From NCBI RefSeq assembly GCF_026745355.1, contig NC_079202.1:3834692-3898691 (forward strand): 64,000 nucleotides of DNA, given 5' to 3'. The first letter of the stretch is position 1, and each line of letters opens with the position of its first letter. Positions 45,686 through 57,433 of this stretch are shown in pieces. The notes below the pieces were generated by a model that was not told the DNA's origin, did no database searches, and was given only the letters and a program-made list of their open reading frames with translations. The stretch comes from Beta vulgaris subsp. vulgaris. Lineage: Eukaryota > Streptophyta > Magnoliopsida > Caryophyllales > Amaranthaceae. Both the position numbers and the translations under genes were made by a program.

Positions 45686-48526
45686 ATGGCGTCATTTCGA
45701 CGAACTCTCTCACCTGCGCATCAAGATCGATCGTATCAGAATGGATCAACTTCAAGTCCATTCTCTCTCAATTCATCGTCTCATAAACCGTCGAATTCGA
45801 GCTTTTTCGTCGAACTCCGGCGATTTTTCGTCGGAATATTTCTTCCGCGGAATTCCCGGCGAATTCAACAGCATTCATGGAAGCGGCATTTCTATCGTTG
45901 CTTGTTTTGCTTCTGCATCGGAATTTTGTTAGGTATTTTACCGTTTAATCACATTATTGAAGAAGAAGATGTTATAACTCACGATTTTAGTTTCGAGATC
46001 AAACCTCAAGTTGCGAATCTCAAGGCGGAAGTAACTAGAGATGAAGATACCGTCGCAAAATCCAACGATGTTGAAGTTAAGCTTGATGATGTTGTTTTAG
46101 CAGAGAATTTTGATTATCAATCTAGGAAATTATTGATTATTGTTACACCAACGTATAATAGAGTACTTCAAGCTTACTATTTGAATAGATTGAGTCAAGT
46201 TCTGAAGCTTGTAAATCCGCCAGTTATGTGGATTGTGGTAGAAATGAATTCACAGTCACCGGAAACCGCCGCGATTTTGAGGAACACAGGAGTGATGTAT
46301 CGCCATTTGGTTTGCCATAAGAACTTGACCAATATTAAAGATAGAGGTGTTGAGCAGAGGAATGCGGCTCTTGAGCATATTGAGCTTCATAAACTTGATG
46401 GCATTGTTTACTTTGCTGATGATGATAATATCTATTCTTTAGAACTCTTTGAAAAAATCAGAGATATCAGGTATTCTGTTCAATTTTTTACCACATTTGA
46501 AGTTTTTTCTACTTATGTTAGGCTAGTTTAGTTTGCTTGAATTGAAAATTATTTGTTGCATTTTTTTTTCTTTGTTTGGTATGGACTTCTGTTTGGTATG
46601 TGTCTTTTTATGTTAATTATTGCTTAGTAGTTAATACTAGTCAAAGAGATGTTCAAGGTTTGAGGAATTAGCTGTTGTCATCACACCAATGTGCCGACGT
46701 TGAGATATGGGCTGCTGTTAATACTAGTACTAACTTTAAAAAATTTCCAGTTCTGAGGACTGCTGTTAATCTTTGTTGTGTATTGCTGCAGATTAGTTAC
46801 TATCAGTTATGCACATCAAAAACGCTTTCTGTGCCTTTTCTCCGTGGATTGAGATTCTCTGGGTCATGGATTTTACGTTTTCATATCATTTGATACGTAG
46901 TTTTTGTTATAGCCTTTCCATGATAAGCTATTATCTGCAGTTAATCTGCTCTTGTGATACAGAAACTTTTTACCAGGAAAGCCTCATTCTTGTAGGAGCT
47001 TTTACTGCTTTGACACGATGAGGGTTTATCTTGGAATTTCCAGGGTCGACTAGGAAGAAAAAGCTATCCCTAGTTTTGACAAATAATGTGCACCATGTCA
47101 AAAATCTCAGTTTTCATTTCCATGGCCGTAATTTGTGGCAGTTTTGTTCATTGCTTTTTTTTTTCTTTTTTTGGTGGAGAGTATTTATTGTCCGTGCTTG
47201 TTTGGTTGGATGTAGGAAGTATTTTTTTCCCCTTGAAGTTCCATTTTCTAGGAAGTGGCAAAAGTTGTTTGGTTGATCATGAAAAAGAATTCCACAGAAA
47301 GCTCTACTTATCTAAGTCCACCTAGGTAAATAACTTCCTCCGATTTGTTGGAAGTAGAACTTCCTATATCTATGCCAACCAAATAACCTCACTTTATCTC
47401 ACTTCCTAGGAAGTTCCTCTTTCCATATATTTTATGCCAACCAAACAACCTCTACTTGTTCATGAAATAAAAATGCTTTTTTGACCACTTCATCAGTTAT
47501 CTGCTTATGTGTTAAGGATCGTGATTTTCTCTGTTCCTAGTCAAATGTAGAATCTTTTGATGGAGCTTTTATTTCCCAATATATTTCCTAAGACATTTCA
47601 TGCCGTCATGTTCCACAAGCTAGTAATTCGAATTGTAAGGATATTTCTTTTCCATCAAGTGTTGTATCTCTGTTTCACCTGGAGTGTTACTGGTATATAT
47701 CAGTTCCATCACACTTAGGATACTATCTCTATACCTAAGTCCTTTTCAAAATACTAATTAACTGGTCAATGAAAAGGGATAAAGAAAGAGCAGAGCAACA
47801 GATTTCTTCTATAAGTCAGAGTTATCAATATAAGATATTTTCATCCCCATCAGCTGTCATTTGCTGATGATGAACTTTTTGTGTGACTCTTACAGCCGTT
47901 TTGGCATATGGCCTGTTGCAATGCTGGCACAAAGCAAAAATAAGGCCATACTGGAAGGTCCAGTATGCAACGGAAGTGAAGTGATTGGATGGCACACAAA
48001 TGAGAAAAGCAAGAGACTCCGAAGATTTCATGTTGATATGTCTGGATTTGCATTTAATAGCACTATCTTGTGGGATCCAAAGAGGTGGAACCGTCCCTTT
48101 TTGAATCCAATACGGCAGTTGAGCACGGTAAAGGAGGGTTTTCAGGTATTTTACTTAATTGATGTGACATGCAAATGCTTGCGCACCAGCTTTATATATA
48201 TTTTTTTTCACCTTTTGCATATGGCAGCATTACCTTGTTGCTGCTGTTGTTGATAAAATTCATGTTATTTCCAAGTGCGAAAAGAAAAGAAGGAAATTGC
48301 AGTTAAATGCAGTTGCTGTATATATACCATGTTTCTCTTGGGTTTTTTTGAACAGGAGACAACATTTATTGAGCAATTGGTTGCAGAAGAAAGTCAAATG
48401 GAAGGTATGCCTGATGGCTGTGGGAAAATTATGAACTGGCATCTCCATTTGGATGCTCGTGGGGTTGCATATCCAGGAGGGTGGTTTCTTCAAAGAAACC
48501 TAGATGCTATTATGTCCATCGATTAA
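45686..48526 (+). CDS. IRX9H: GT43 glycosyltransferase, IRX9-like (IRX9H) xylan synthesis protein
   Basis: A type II Golgi membrane protein that works with IRX10- and IRX14-type partners to extend the beta-1,4-xylan backbone. Exons: 45686-46470, 47896-48145, 48356-48526, giving 1206 nt and 401 aa. Both introns are GT-AG and the joins restore [12 protein letters not shown] (exon 1/2) and [12 protein letters not shown] (exon 2/3). The N-terminus [10 protein letters not shown] is characteristic of the IRX9H branch. A single membrane segment lies at about residues 68-88 after a basic stretch. The GT43 catalytic region starts at [11 protein letters not shown] and includes MWIVVEMN, the DDD at 245-247 ([11 protein letters not shown]), and the end [20 protein letters not shown]. 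The aspartates are present, although some IRX9-branch proteins may act structurally rather than as catalysts. Intron 1 is 1.4 kb and holds a possible MITE. Confidence 0.95.
47194..47454. mobile_element. Possible Tourist-type MITE in IRX9H intron 1
   Basis: GTGCTTGTTTGGTTGG at the left is repeated inverted as CCAACCAAACAACCTC at the right. ATGCCAACCAAATAACCTC appears once more inside (about 47370). GG.TGTTTGGTTGG ends are typical of PIF/Harbinger-derived MITEs. The 3-bp target duplication is not clear, so the limits are approximate. Confidence 0.45.
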
Positions 48527-50108
48527 GGAGAACATCATCTTTGATCTTCAATTAAGGTCTGATATTATATATATTTGTACTTCAAGCATGTGAAATTCTA
48601 TAATAGGAATATGTTTTGGCTGAAGCGCATATATCCCCCCCAAAATAATGATGTGTATGGTTTGGAAATCTGATGGATCTTTAGGCTTGAGTTTTAAAAC
48701 ATTTGAAGGATCCTATATTGTGCTGACTTAAACTTGGAGATATATCATTATATCATATAGGAGATATCGCATCTTTCTTAGTATCTTACTTCAGATCTCT
48801 TATGAATGTGAAATGTTTGGAAACATTGCCCCCCCATGCTCTGCCTTCTTTTTTTACTCTTCCTTCTTTATTCCTCACTGTTTCTCTTGCAGAATTATAC
48901 AAACAAAAGCTACATGAAATATAGAATTAAGTTCATTTTGCTCATGTAGTCTGCACCAAGAGTTGCCCAGTTCATATACTATGGAATATTTTTGTTTATA
49001 TCAACAAAAAGAAGGTGGTATATCGAATCAAAGTATTAGTATATTGAGTCACAAAAGAAGTATATATGGTGGTTGTATGTTGATTTTTTCACTACTTTAT
49101 GGAGTAATTCAATATACTACCTTTTCTTCTTCAGTATTCAATATACTATTTATTATTATTCAATATACTATATTTTTGTTGAATATACCATTAAATTTTG
49201 ATATGAACACAAAGTGTTCATATTAAATATGAATTGGGAATTTCTGAGTCCCTTGTAGATACTATCTCCCCAATTGTGGGATTCCTCCAGGCTGCCACGA
49301 GTAAAGCATGGCAAACACTTTCTCCCATTTCCTCTCCGTTTCTCTCTCTCTCTTGCGGGTTTGCTGGCATGCTTGTTTTTGAGATGCTTAAAGTTTGAAG
49401 TAGGTACATTTTGTTATTTACAGTATTGCTATCTTGCATCACTTAAATAAGATGACATGCAGTTAATGACTGCAGATTTTCTTATTCTACAGTCCCAATG
49501 GTACTTGCTCTGGAGCTTCAGCGGGCTGCCTCATTGACTTTGCTTGTTCAGCGTTGGTGCTCATTGACATTCACATACTCTCTCGCTCTACATTGAGCTT
49601 CAGCAGCATATACATTGAGCTTCGGACAAAGCATCAATATTCATTCACATTCACATACTCTCCCGGCAGTCGGGCTACTCTTTTGCTTTCTGGAAGGGGG
49701 AGTTTGTTTAGCTGTAGAAATTTAATTATAATTTTTTGGAATTTAGGAAGAGGTTTGCTATGCATTGTGAATCGAACAGAATATAGAGTGACCTGTAAAT
49801 TTGTGCCTTTAAAAGTTTTGCCCCAGTAGTGATGAGTTTTCCCTACAAGTATGAAATGAAGAATTATGTTTTATGAGCTTTGTCCAAAAATGCGAGCTTC
49901 AATTTTTCTTCCAATTTGTTGTGTTATGAAGGGGTGATAGTATGGGGAAGGAAATTGGATCCCTTTCAATTGCGTCTCATTTCCCTCTCTCATATTTTAT
50001 TCAAACAAGGGAAATTTAATATTTTATTTCCCTTTCCTTTTCCCCTCCCATCTTTCTATCCAAATCTAATGTTAATGGTTATGGAATTTCATACAAACTT
50101 TTACACTA
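48527..50108. other. Region 3' of IRX9H; no gene supported
   Basis: The first few hundred bases should be the IRX9H 3' UTR. AATATACTA-type phrases recur between 49020 and 49190 (ATATTGAGTC, TTCAATATACTA three times). At 49250-49700 a less AT-rich block has CACATTCACATACTCTC twice (about 49571 and 49649). I recognise no domain in the short frames there. 49930-50070 is pyrimidine-rich (CCCTTTCCTTTTCCCC). Confidence 0.3.
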
Positions 50109-50540
50109 GGCCCTAGGGGAGAAATGATAAACATATATCTGATAGATGTTTGCAAACATCTATCAGGGATAATTTTGTCAATGTATATGGAAATAGGTTG
50201 TTAGTCAAACAAAAAAGTGATCTCGAAAATTGCAAACTGTCAGTCAAATAAAAAAGTGATCTCGAAAATCGCGAGTTAAAAAATAGTGTTCATGCTACTA
50301 CAACTAGTGTTCGTGTAACTACAAATAGTGTTTATGCAACTAAAAAATAGTGTTCATGAAATATAAATAGTGTTTTATTCCTCTTCTATTTCTTGGGACT
50401 CACATCACCATCTTTTCAACCTTTTATTATTTTCTGGGACCCACATTACCACCCTTTTCAACCTTTTATTATTTTCTATTCCCTGATAGATGTTTGCAAA
50501 CATCTATCAGATAGATGTTTATCATTTCTCGGCCCTAGGG
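50109..50540. mobile_element. MULE-type MITE with a perfect palindrome in each arm, 10-bp target duplication
   Basis: GGCCCTAGGG occurs at 50109-50118 and 50531-50540 and flanks an insert with ends GAGAAATGATAAACAT and its inverse. The arms are about 60 bp. Each arm contains a perfect palindrome whose half is CTGATAGATGTTTG (28 bp in all, about 50138-50165 and 50484-50511). The interior carries AGTGTTCATG-type phrases repeated several times (50286-50370). The 9-10-bp duplication suggests a Mutator-like origin. Confidence 0.75.
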
Positions 50541-50587
50541 TGCATTGGGTTAATTTCTCTTATGACTATTTGATTGCTAGAGAATTA

Positions 50588-50771
50588 CTTCTGTCTTTCT
50601 TATTACTTGCATTGTTTCCTTTTGCACAAATACCAAGGTGATGAGAGAGATAAAAAAGAAATTTCATGTGCTAGGATAGAGAAAGAGATAATATATTGCC
50701 AAAAGTAGGAATGATGCAAGTAATAGAGAATAATAATAGGAAACAACGTAAGTAATAAAAAATGGAGGAAG
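50588..50771. mobile_element. Stowaway-type MITE, 184 bp
   Basis: CTTCTGTCTTTCTTATTACT at the left pairs with AGTAATAAAAAATGGAGGAAG at the right. TTGCATTGTTTCCT pairs with AGGAAACAACG inside. TA flanks both ends (50586-50587 and 50772-50773). The left end is more diverged than usual. Confidence 0.6.
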
Positions 50772-50971
50772 TATATGATTAAACTTTAGAGTGATGGCTT
50801 TGGAAAACAATATGTTGCATGGTATTTGTGCTAATCTATATGAGGTGATGGTTTCCGTTTCGATAGTTTATCTACTTATAACTTCAATAAGTAATTTTTT
50901 TTCAAAAATAATTTATCGAGCACCTTTAATGTTGTAAGTTTTTTCCAAGAGGTCGTTGTTATATGCATTGT

Positions 50972-52600
50972 TGTAGGTGTGTTTTTATTTTGCCTACGCG
51001 GGTTGAGCGCGTATTTGACTAACTCATTATAAAGGTTTTGCACTGAAAATGGTTTCAAGTCGCCAACATGTCTTTAAAGGAAGACTTATAAACCTAATTG
51101 GATATTGAGAAATCAAAGGGACAAACTTAAGGACATATCCAATGTAAATTTCTCGGTCCTGACTCCATAGATAATCAATCAACCAAAGATTGAGTTCGAG
51201 AGTAAGGGTACGAACACGGTCAGGAAACTACGTTCGCCCATTGATGACCTCTACTTATATTAATATCGATTCATGTTAATTTTTATGCAAAAGAATAACC
51301 AAACAATAATTTCAAGCACCCTGAAAATAGCTTAGTCTAGGTCGATTATTGAAACACATAAAATGACTATTTTTGGTGATATGTTATTAAGCAATCAATA
51401 TTAACAGGTTGTTCAAATTATATGATTAATATTATAATAGTTCCATAGGTCTTGATTAGCAAAAATAACACGTGAGACGATTAAAGCATAAATAGGACAA
51501 TCATGTAATATGCATATGTACGAAAAAATAGATAAGAAAAGAAGGAAATGTTAGAATGTACAAGAGAACGATTTTTATATTAACGATCTATATTATGAAA
51601 GAAATAGTTAGTACGTTCAATATAGAAATAATAGGAGTATACCGTGGCTTGGGTCTCAAAGATTTATAACCTTCGGGACAAGCAATCGTGAAGCCTGAAG
51701 ATCTGAACATGTATGTCTGAAGTATGTGTTTTGTGTTTGTGTGTTGAGAAGTATGAAAATTTTAGAGAGAATTCGTAAGTGTTCATAAAGTGTCGAAGTG
51801 TACAAAGTAAAGTGTTATTTAATTCGAAAAACTGTCGCGTATTTATAGCAAAACATTGAAAAAAGGATAGAAAAGTACATTGTGCGTCATGTAGGGGTGC
51901 TCCAGGTGCACGACTCTTTGTAACGCACAGAGCCACGTTTCAGACGCAGATTGGTGCGCTTGTCACAGCTGGACTTGTACGCTGGGCGCACCGCTTTGAC
52001 AACTTTTTTTAAAAAATGCATTTTAAACGATTTTCTTTTATCTTTTAAATTTGAAAATCCAATTTCACGGGATAAAATCCGATTTTAATTACTTCCTCCG
52101 TTTTTTTACTTGCAACACTTTTTTTTCATCAACTCCAATGCAAAATTTGGGTAGAGAGAGGTAGGGAGGAAAAAAAAGAGATGGCCCCATGTGATTGGAC
52201 TATTGGAGAGAGATAGAGAGAAAGGAAAAGCAAAAGTAGAAAATGTTGCAAGTAATTAATTATTTCCATTTTAGGAAAGTTTTGCAAGTAAAAAAACGGA
52301 GGAAGTATTCAAAATATCTTTGAAAATATTTATTTATTAAAATAATTAATTAATTATTATTAAACAATTAATTGGGGCTTTTAAAAGAATTGGTTTCAAA
52401 ATATTAATATGTGATGAAAATACAATTAATTATCATGAAAAATTAATTGGGTTTTAAAATACGATTTTGGATCATCAAAATAAAGTTTAACACTTATAAA
52501 ATAGTTTTGGCTCTTCGTATAGCTCTGCCCTTAGGTTGGACCAATTAAGAACGCGATATGTTTCATTATTAGATTAAGGAGACATGATTATGTGTCTACA
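50972..52600 (-). repeat. Long LTR (copy A), about 1.63 kb
   Basis: It starts TGTAGGTGTGTTTTTATTTT and ends GTGTCTACA, giving inverted TGTAG/CTACA. It matches 53159-55937 over its whole length once the inserted element in that copy is removed: shared blocks include CCTAATTGGATATTG, ACTCCATAGAT, CAAAGATTGAGTTC, TATCGATTCATGTTAAT and AACCTTCGGGACAAGCAATC. Downstream, GAAGCCCCCACTTTAA is the complement of a purine tract (AAAGTGGGGGCTTC), so the element reads on the minus strand and this is its 3' LTR. A Stowaway-type MITE sits at 52092-52305. Confidence 0.8.
52092..52305. mobile_element. Stowaway-type MITE inside LTR copy A, 214 bp
   Basis: CTTCCTCCGTTTTTTTACTT and AAGTAAAAAAACGGAGGAAG are perfect inverted ends flanked by TA (52090-52091 and 52306-52307). 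TGCAACACTT and AGTTTTGCAAG continue the pairing inward. The copy of this LTR at 53159 lacks the insert, so it arrived after the two LTRs diverged or duplicated. Confidence 0.9.
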
Positions 52601-53158
52601 GAAGCCCCCACTTTAATCTGGGTTCAGGAAATTGAAAGTCAAAGTATGCGGTGTCGGGAAGAAGAATGATTCTAAACGCTATGCAATTTAGAACTGATCT
52701 ATATACCGTCGATCTTTGCAAAACAAAGTTAGTATGCAGGACAACAACTATAAACAATCTAATTACCTGTAAAATAAGATGTTGGTAGATAGCTGCAACA
52801 ACTCATATAAAGCACATAATGATGCAAAAATGCATACTTAAACTCTCTAAGGATATATGAGACGCTATGCAAGGATTGGGGTTATGCAAAGCTAAGGAAG
52901 ATAAAACGCCATGCAAGGCCGGGGTCGTTATGCAATGACAAGAAGGCTGGAATGTAATGCAAATTCAAGGTTATGCAAAATTAGGAGGTATGAAATATAA
53001 TGCAAGGTCAGGATTTTGCAAGGTTAGGAGATCTTGATAGGTAGAGAGATAGAATGATTAGACATAGATAGATGGATTTTCGAGAACTTTTTTCATAAAT
53101 AATCGGGGTCCGCAAGTAAGATTTTTGGGAGTTTGATTTGATTTGGAGGAACCACCAC
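52601..53158 (-). mobile_element. Short internal region between two long LTRs (558 bp), non-coding
   Basis: Only 558 bp separate the two LTRs. No gag or pol frame is present. A TTATGCAA/AATGCAAGG motif recurs about eight times in 52850-53035 in a degenerate tandem pattern. The right end GGAACCACCAC next to the LTR, read on the minus strand as GTGGTGGTTCC, is where a primer-binding site would lie; I could not match it to a tRNA with confidence. The unit looks like a TRIM/LARD-like or internally deleted derivative. Confidence 0.55.
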
Positions 53159-55937
53159 TGTAGGCGTGTTTTTATTTCGCCAAAGCGGAATGAGCGCGTA
53201 TTAGATTTGACTAACCCGCTGCAAAGGTTTTTGTATTGAAAACGTTTTGAAATCGCCAATAATTCTTTAAAGGAAGAATCATAAACCTAATTGGATATTG
53301 GGAAAGTGTATGGATAAAATAGAGACTTATTCAATGTAGATTTCCCCGTCTAGACTCCATAGATGGTCAAAATAAACCAAAGATTGAGTTCAGGGGTGAG
53401 GGTATAACACAGTTAGGAATTATGTTGCCCATTGCTGGCCTCTACTTAATATCGATTCATGTTAATGTTTATGCAAAAGGATAACCACCTAACGTTTTAA
53501 GCACCCCAAAAATAATTAGTCTAGGTTGGTTCAGGAAACACATAAAAAAGACTATTTTTAGTGACAAGTTATTATGCAATCAAATTACAAGGTTCCTAAC
53601 AGGTTGTCCAAATTATCTGAACTAATTAGAATAGTTCTTTAGGTCTTTGATTAGCAAAACTAACATGTGGATGATAAAAGCAATAAATTAGGACAATCAT
53701 ATAATAGGCATAGAATAATCAGGCTAACATATAATAATGTACGAAAAGAAAGAAAAAAGATTTAGAATATACAGTAGAACGATTCTATATTAAAGATCTA
53801 CATCAGGAAAGAAACAGTTAGTAAATTCAATATAAAAATAACGATTTTTCATCAGATATCCCTGTGGTTTCTTAATATTCACTTGGTACCCTCGCGTTTT
53901 TCAATATTCACCAAGTACCCCTGACGTTTGGAAAAATTCCTGAAATTCCCATGTCGTTAAGTTTTCGTCAACTTCGTTAGGTTTCCGTCCAAATCATTTA
54001 TATTAACGCAATTAATTCTAATTAACCCTAATTAAACTCTAATTAACCCTAATCAACTCTAATTAAACTTTAACTATCCATAATTAACTTTAAACCTCCA
54101 CCCACTATCACCCACCACCACCCACCATCCACCATCCACCATCCACCATCCACCACCCTACGTCCCTACCCCCTAAAACCCACCTCCCCAGCCCCCTTCA
54201 CCACCCACCCACATCCCTTGCTCCCAAAAACTACCCTTACACCACCCCTCCATCCCCATGCGAACACCCCCCCACCCCTCCACCATCTCCTGCGCAAAAC
54301 TCCACCACCCCCTCTGTAAAACTCCCTGCCGCCCCTCCCTCCCCTTGCGCAAACTCCTTGCCACCCCTCCCTCCCTGTGCGAACGACCCCCACCCCTCCA
54401 CTAATTCGTGAGACTGTGGATGCCTCTGCAAGAATAACAAACTGGGTCCCATTGTCGTTTCATCATTTAGATACCGATATACAAAGGTAGAACTTGAGGG
54501 AGACCAAACAGGAACCACCACACTACTTCAGTATTAACTTTATTTAAATTTTTGATGGATTTCAGTTATGTGGATTAAAATAAATTTCTCTGATCCCCCT
54601 TTTAATCAAGTACTAATTGTTTAAAGAAATCCGAGTTTAAGGGTGGGGGTTACTCGCGGGGGGTGGGGGAGGCAAGTGGTGTTGGTGTGGGTGGGGGAGG
54701 GGGACTGTGAGCGAGGCTGGTGGTTGTCATAGAGAGTGGGGAAGGGTTTCTAGTGGGGTCGATGGGGGTGGGGAGGTGTGATTTCTAGTTGGGTGGGTGG
54801 GGGTCGGGGTGGGGCTGGGGGGTGGGGAGGAGGGAGAAAGTGGTTGTAAACGTATCAAACCTAAGGGGTATTTGGTGAATTAAGAATGAGACGGAAACTT
54901 AACGGTAGGGGGATTTCAAGTATTTTTCCAAACCTTAGGGTACCTGGTGAATATTGAAAAACGCGAGGGTACTAGGTGAATATTAAGAAATCTCAGCGGT
55001 AAATGCTGAAAAAAACTGTAAAAATAAAGAATTTAGTTAAGGACCCTCAGGATTATACCGTGGCTTGGGTCTACGAGATTGCCAACCTTCGGGACGAGCA
55101 ATCGTGAAGCATGAAAATCTGAATGTATGAAAGTGTATAGATTAAATATATTTGTGTTTGAAAGTATGAATTTCGTAGGGAGGTTTTGTGTTTTGTATAA
55201 AGGTTCATAATATATTTTTCGAGTGTTATATGTAAAATTCCTTTTTTTTTCATTTGTACGAAAATCAATCCTATTTATAGGGAAAACAACACTACGCCTG
55301 GCGCGCCAGCTATGTTTTCCGCGGGATGACATGTCAAGCACATGACGCGACATGCCCAGTAAAAAGCGTACACGTGGCACATGTTTTGAAAAAGATAAAA
55401 AAGAAACCCAACGTCTCACGAAGATCCCTGTGCTTGGACTCTAAATGAGTCAGAAATTCACGTGTCACCAGGTGGACAGAGCTGTGCATGACGCATAGAC
55501 ATGCACTAGGCGCAAGGCCTGCGCCTGGTGCAGGTTGGGGCGCTAGACACACCAGCCTGAGTCCTTACGTGCCTTTGCCAGCTTTTTAGAAAATGCGTTG
55601 TAAAATATTTCTTTTATCCTTTAATTTCGGAAATCTGATTTCAAGGGATAAAATCTGATTTTAACTATATAAAAAATGTGTTTTAAAAATATTTACTTAT
55701 CAAAATAAATAAATTAATTATTGTTAAACAATTAATTAGGATTTTCAACAAATTGGGCTCAAAATACAATTAATTATCATGAATAATTAATTGGGCTTTA
55801 AAATAGGATTTCAACACTTTTCGAAATGATTTTGAATGGGTTTTCAGACTGCTCTGCCCTTGGACCAGTCCAATTAAGACCACGATATTGTTTCATCATC
55901 GGATCCTTAAATGGGGAGACACGATTACGTGTCTACA
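53159..55937 (-). repeat. Long LTR (copy B), interrupted by a MULE-type element
   Basis: TGTAGGCGTGTTTTTATTTC at the start and CGTGTCTACA at the end match copy A. Without the 1177-bp insert and its 9-bp duplication it is about 1.59 kb. Sequence beyond its end (GGGAAGCTCCCACTTTGGG at about 55950) again resembles the complement of a polypurine tract, so copy B also looks like a 3' LTR of a longer element extending to the right. Confidence 0.75.
53842..55018. mobile_element. MULE-type non-autonomous element with long inverted ends, TAAAAATAA duplication
   Basis: TTTCTTAATATTCACTTGGT, then ACCCTCGCGTTTTTCAATAT at the left, return inverted at the right (ATATTGAAAAACGCGAGGGT, then TAGGTGAATATTAAGAAA). 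The arms are about 110 bp. The 9-bp TAAAAATAA lies on each side (53833-53841 and 55019-55027). Inside are a CCACCAT microsatellite (about 54115-54160), a C-rich block (54160-54410) and a matching G-rich block (54640-54840), which generate spurious long frames. No transposase. Confidence 0.85.
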
Positions 55938-57151
55938 ACCCCATTTATGGGAAGCTCCCACTTTGGGTAAGCTTGTCTTGAATTAGGAACTATGAGCCTA
56001 GATTAAAATGTACTTAACTGTCTGGAGTATTTAAAATTTTCTCACAGGAGATTCTTCTTTAAGAGTTGATACACGCAAAGTCAGATATCGCCAGAAACTG
56101 TGGAATTATCGGAGAGTCCTTTATGGAAAATGAGAGGTTGAATTGAAAAATAAAAAGGGATTAAATTTGTGACTTAAATAAATGTAGGGAAAAGACTTGA
56201 CAAGGCTAGGTTCAAACGGAAGAGTATGGCCCTGAATTCTAGAAAATCAAATCATTAGACCATGATTAAATTTATTTTATTAGAGCGGTCGGATCTCGAG
56301 ATGAGGATTCTTATATATTCATACATATCCGACCATTCTTAGTTTTGGATCTTATATTTTTTTTGTACCCTAAAGTTTGCCTAGGCCGTATTTTCGGGAT
56401 TTCAACCTAGCAGATTTGGACATACCTTGGAGAAGGAGTTAGGGTTGATAAAAGGTTGAAAAGTTGAGGTTTTATGTTTTGATGAAGATTTAATTGATTG
56501 GGCTAAGATAGGATCATGGATTTAGATTATATGGGTTAAGGTTTTGATGGATTGAAGGATTTGAACGAAAGATATAACTTGTGTGCGAGTCCCCTAACTT
56601 GACTTTTTACTTTTGCCTTCGGCTTTTTTCTTTTTGCACTTTTTTTTTTTTTTACTTTTTGCACATTTTGCTTTTTATTTTTTATTTTTTTCACACTTTG
56701 AATTTTTTCACTTTTTTTTGTTTTACCTAACATTGATTTTGTTTTTATGTAGTAAGGCTTGCACACACATTTTTGGTTTATGGCTGGTATTATAAGGTTT
56801 GAAAGATATTTTCTGGAGCTTTGATTTTGAATGGATTATTTGGCTAATGGAAATGATGGTTTATGGATGATGGAGGGAAGAGGAGAATAACTCATGATTC
56901 AAAGTATGTCCATTTTTTTTCTTTTTTATTAGTCAAATTTATTTAGGTGATTTAGTTTCATAATTGAATTAGAAGCATAAATAAAATGATGGAAGTCCAC
57001 TAAAAATGAAAGACAAATTTTTATAAAATCGAAACAAATAGAACAAGGTTTACTAGAAACAAAGTCCTAAATTATAGACTCGACGAGAAAGGAAACAAAG
57101 AAGTTAGGAGACGGACTCTCCGACTCAACCTAGAAAACTAGCAGTAACGGA
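55938..57151. other. Probable 3' internal region of a minus-strand Gypsy element, non-coding
   Basis: No supported frame. It lies between LTR copy B and the gag-like remnant at 57152 and reads naturally as untranslated internal sequence of the same element. Long T tracts with CACTTTT phrases occur at 56630-56730. Confidence 0.4.
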
Positions 57152-57373
57152 CTACGCCCCCTGTATTGTTGAGACGATGCCCAAGGGGTTTTTGTTGTTG
57201 TTGACTTTTGCTATCAACGAAATTGGAAGTCCACCGTTATCAACCATATCATGTACATCATTCTTTAAGGCCCAACACACATATGTTGGATTTCCATTCC
57301 CTAGGTGATATTTGCAGTAACATTTCTCTTGATTCTCGGGCCTCGCGTAGGTCAAGTAGACCAAGAATTCCAA
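57152..57373 (-). pseudogene. Gypsy gag fragment with degenerate zinc knuckle
   Basis: The 73-codon minus-strand frame reads ENQEKCYCKYHLGNGNPTYV, then CWALKNDVHDMVDNGGLPI. The C-x-C-x2-H...C layout followed by LKN..HD(M/L)(V/I)..G matches the C-terminal gag region of large plant Gypsy elements (Tat/Ogre/Athila group). No protease follows in frame. Its orientation agrees with the LTR pair to the left. Confidence 0.55.
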
Positions 57374-57433
57374 ATAAGAGGTTGTTGATTTCCTGTTAAC
57401 TGAAAACTCTGAAATTATAATTTCGGAGAATTC

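Noticed and set aside
47031..47325. Short frames in IRX9H intron 1 as a separate gene
   Set aside because: They lie within a GT-AG intron whose removal restores the GT43 frame exactly, and they overlap a probable MITE.
54166..54521. Glycine- and tryptophan-rich minus-strand frames
   Set aside because: Same explanation: C-rich interior of the MULE-type element at 53842-55018.
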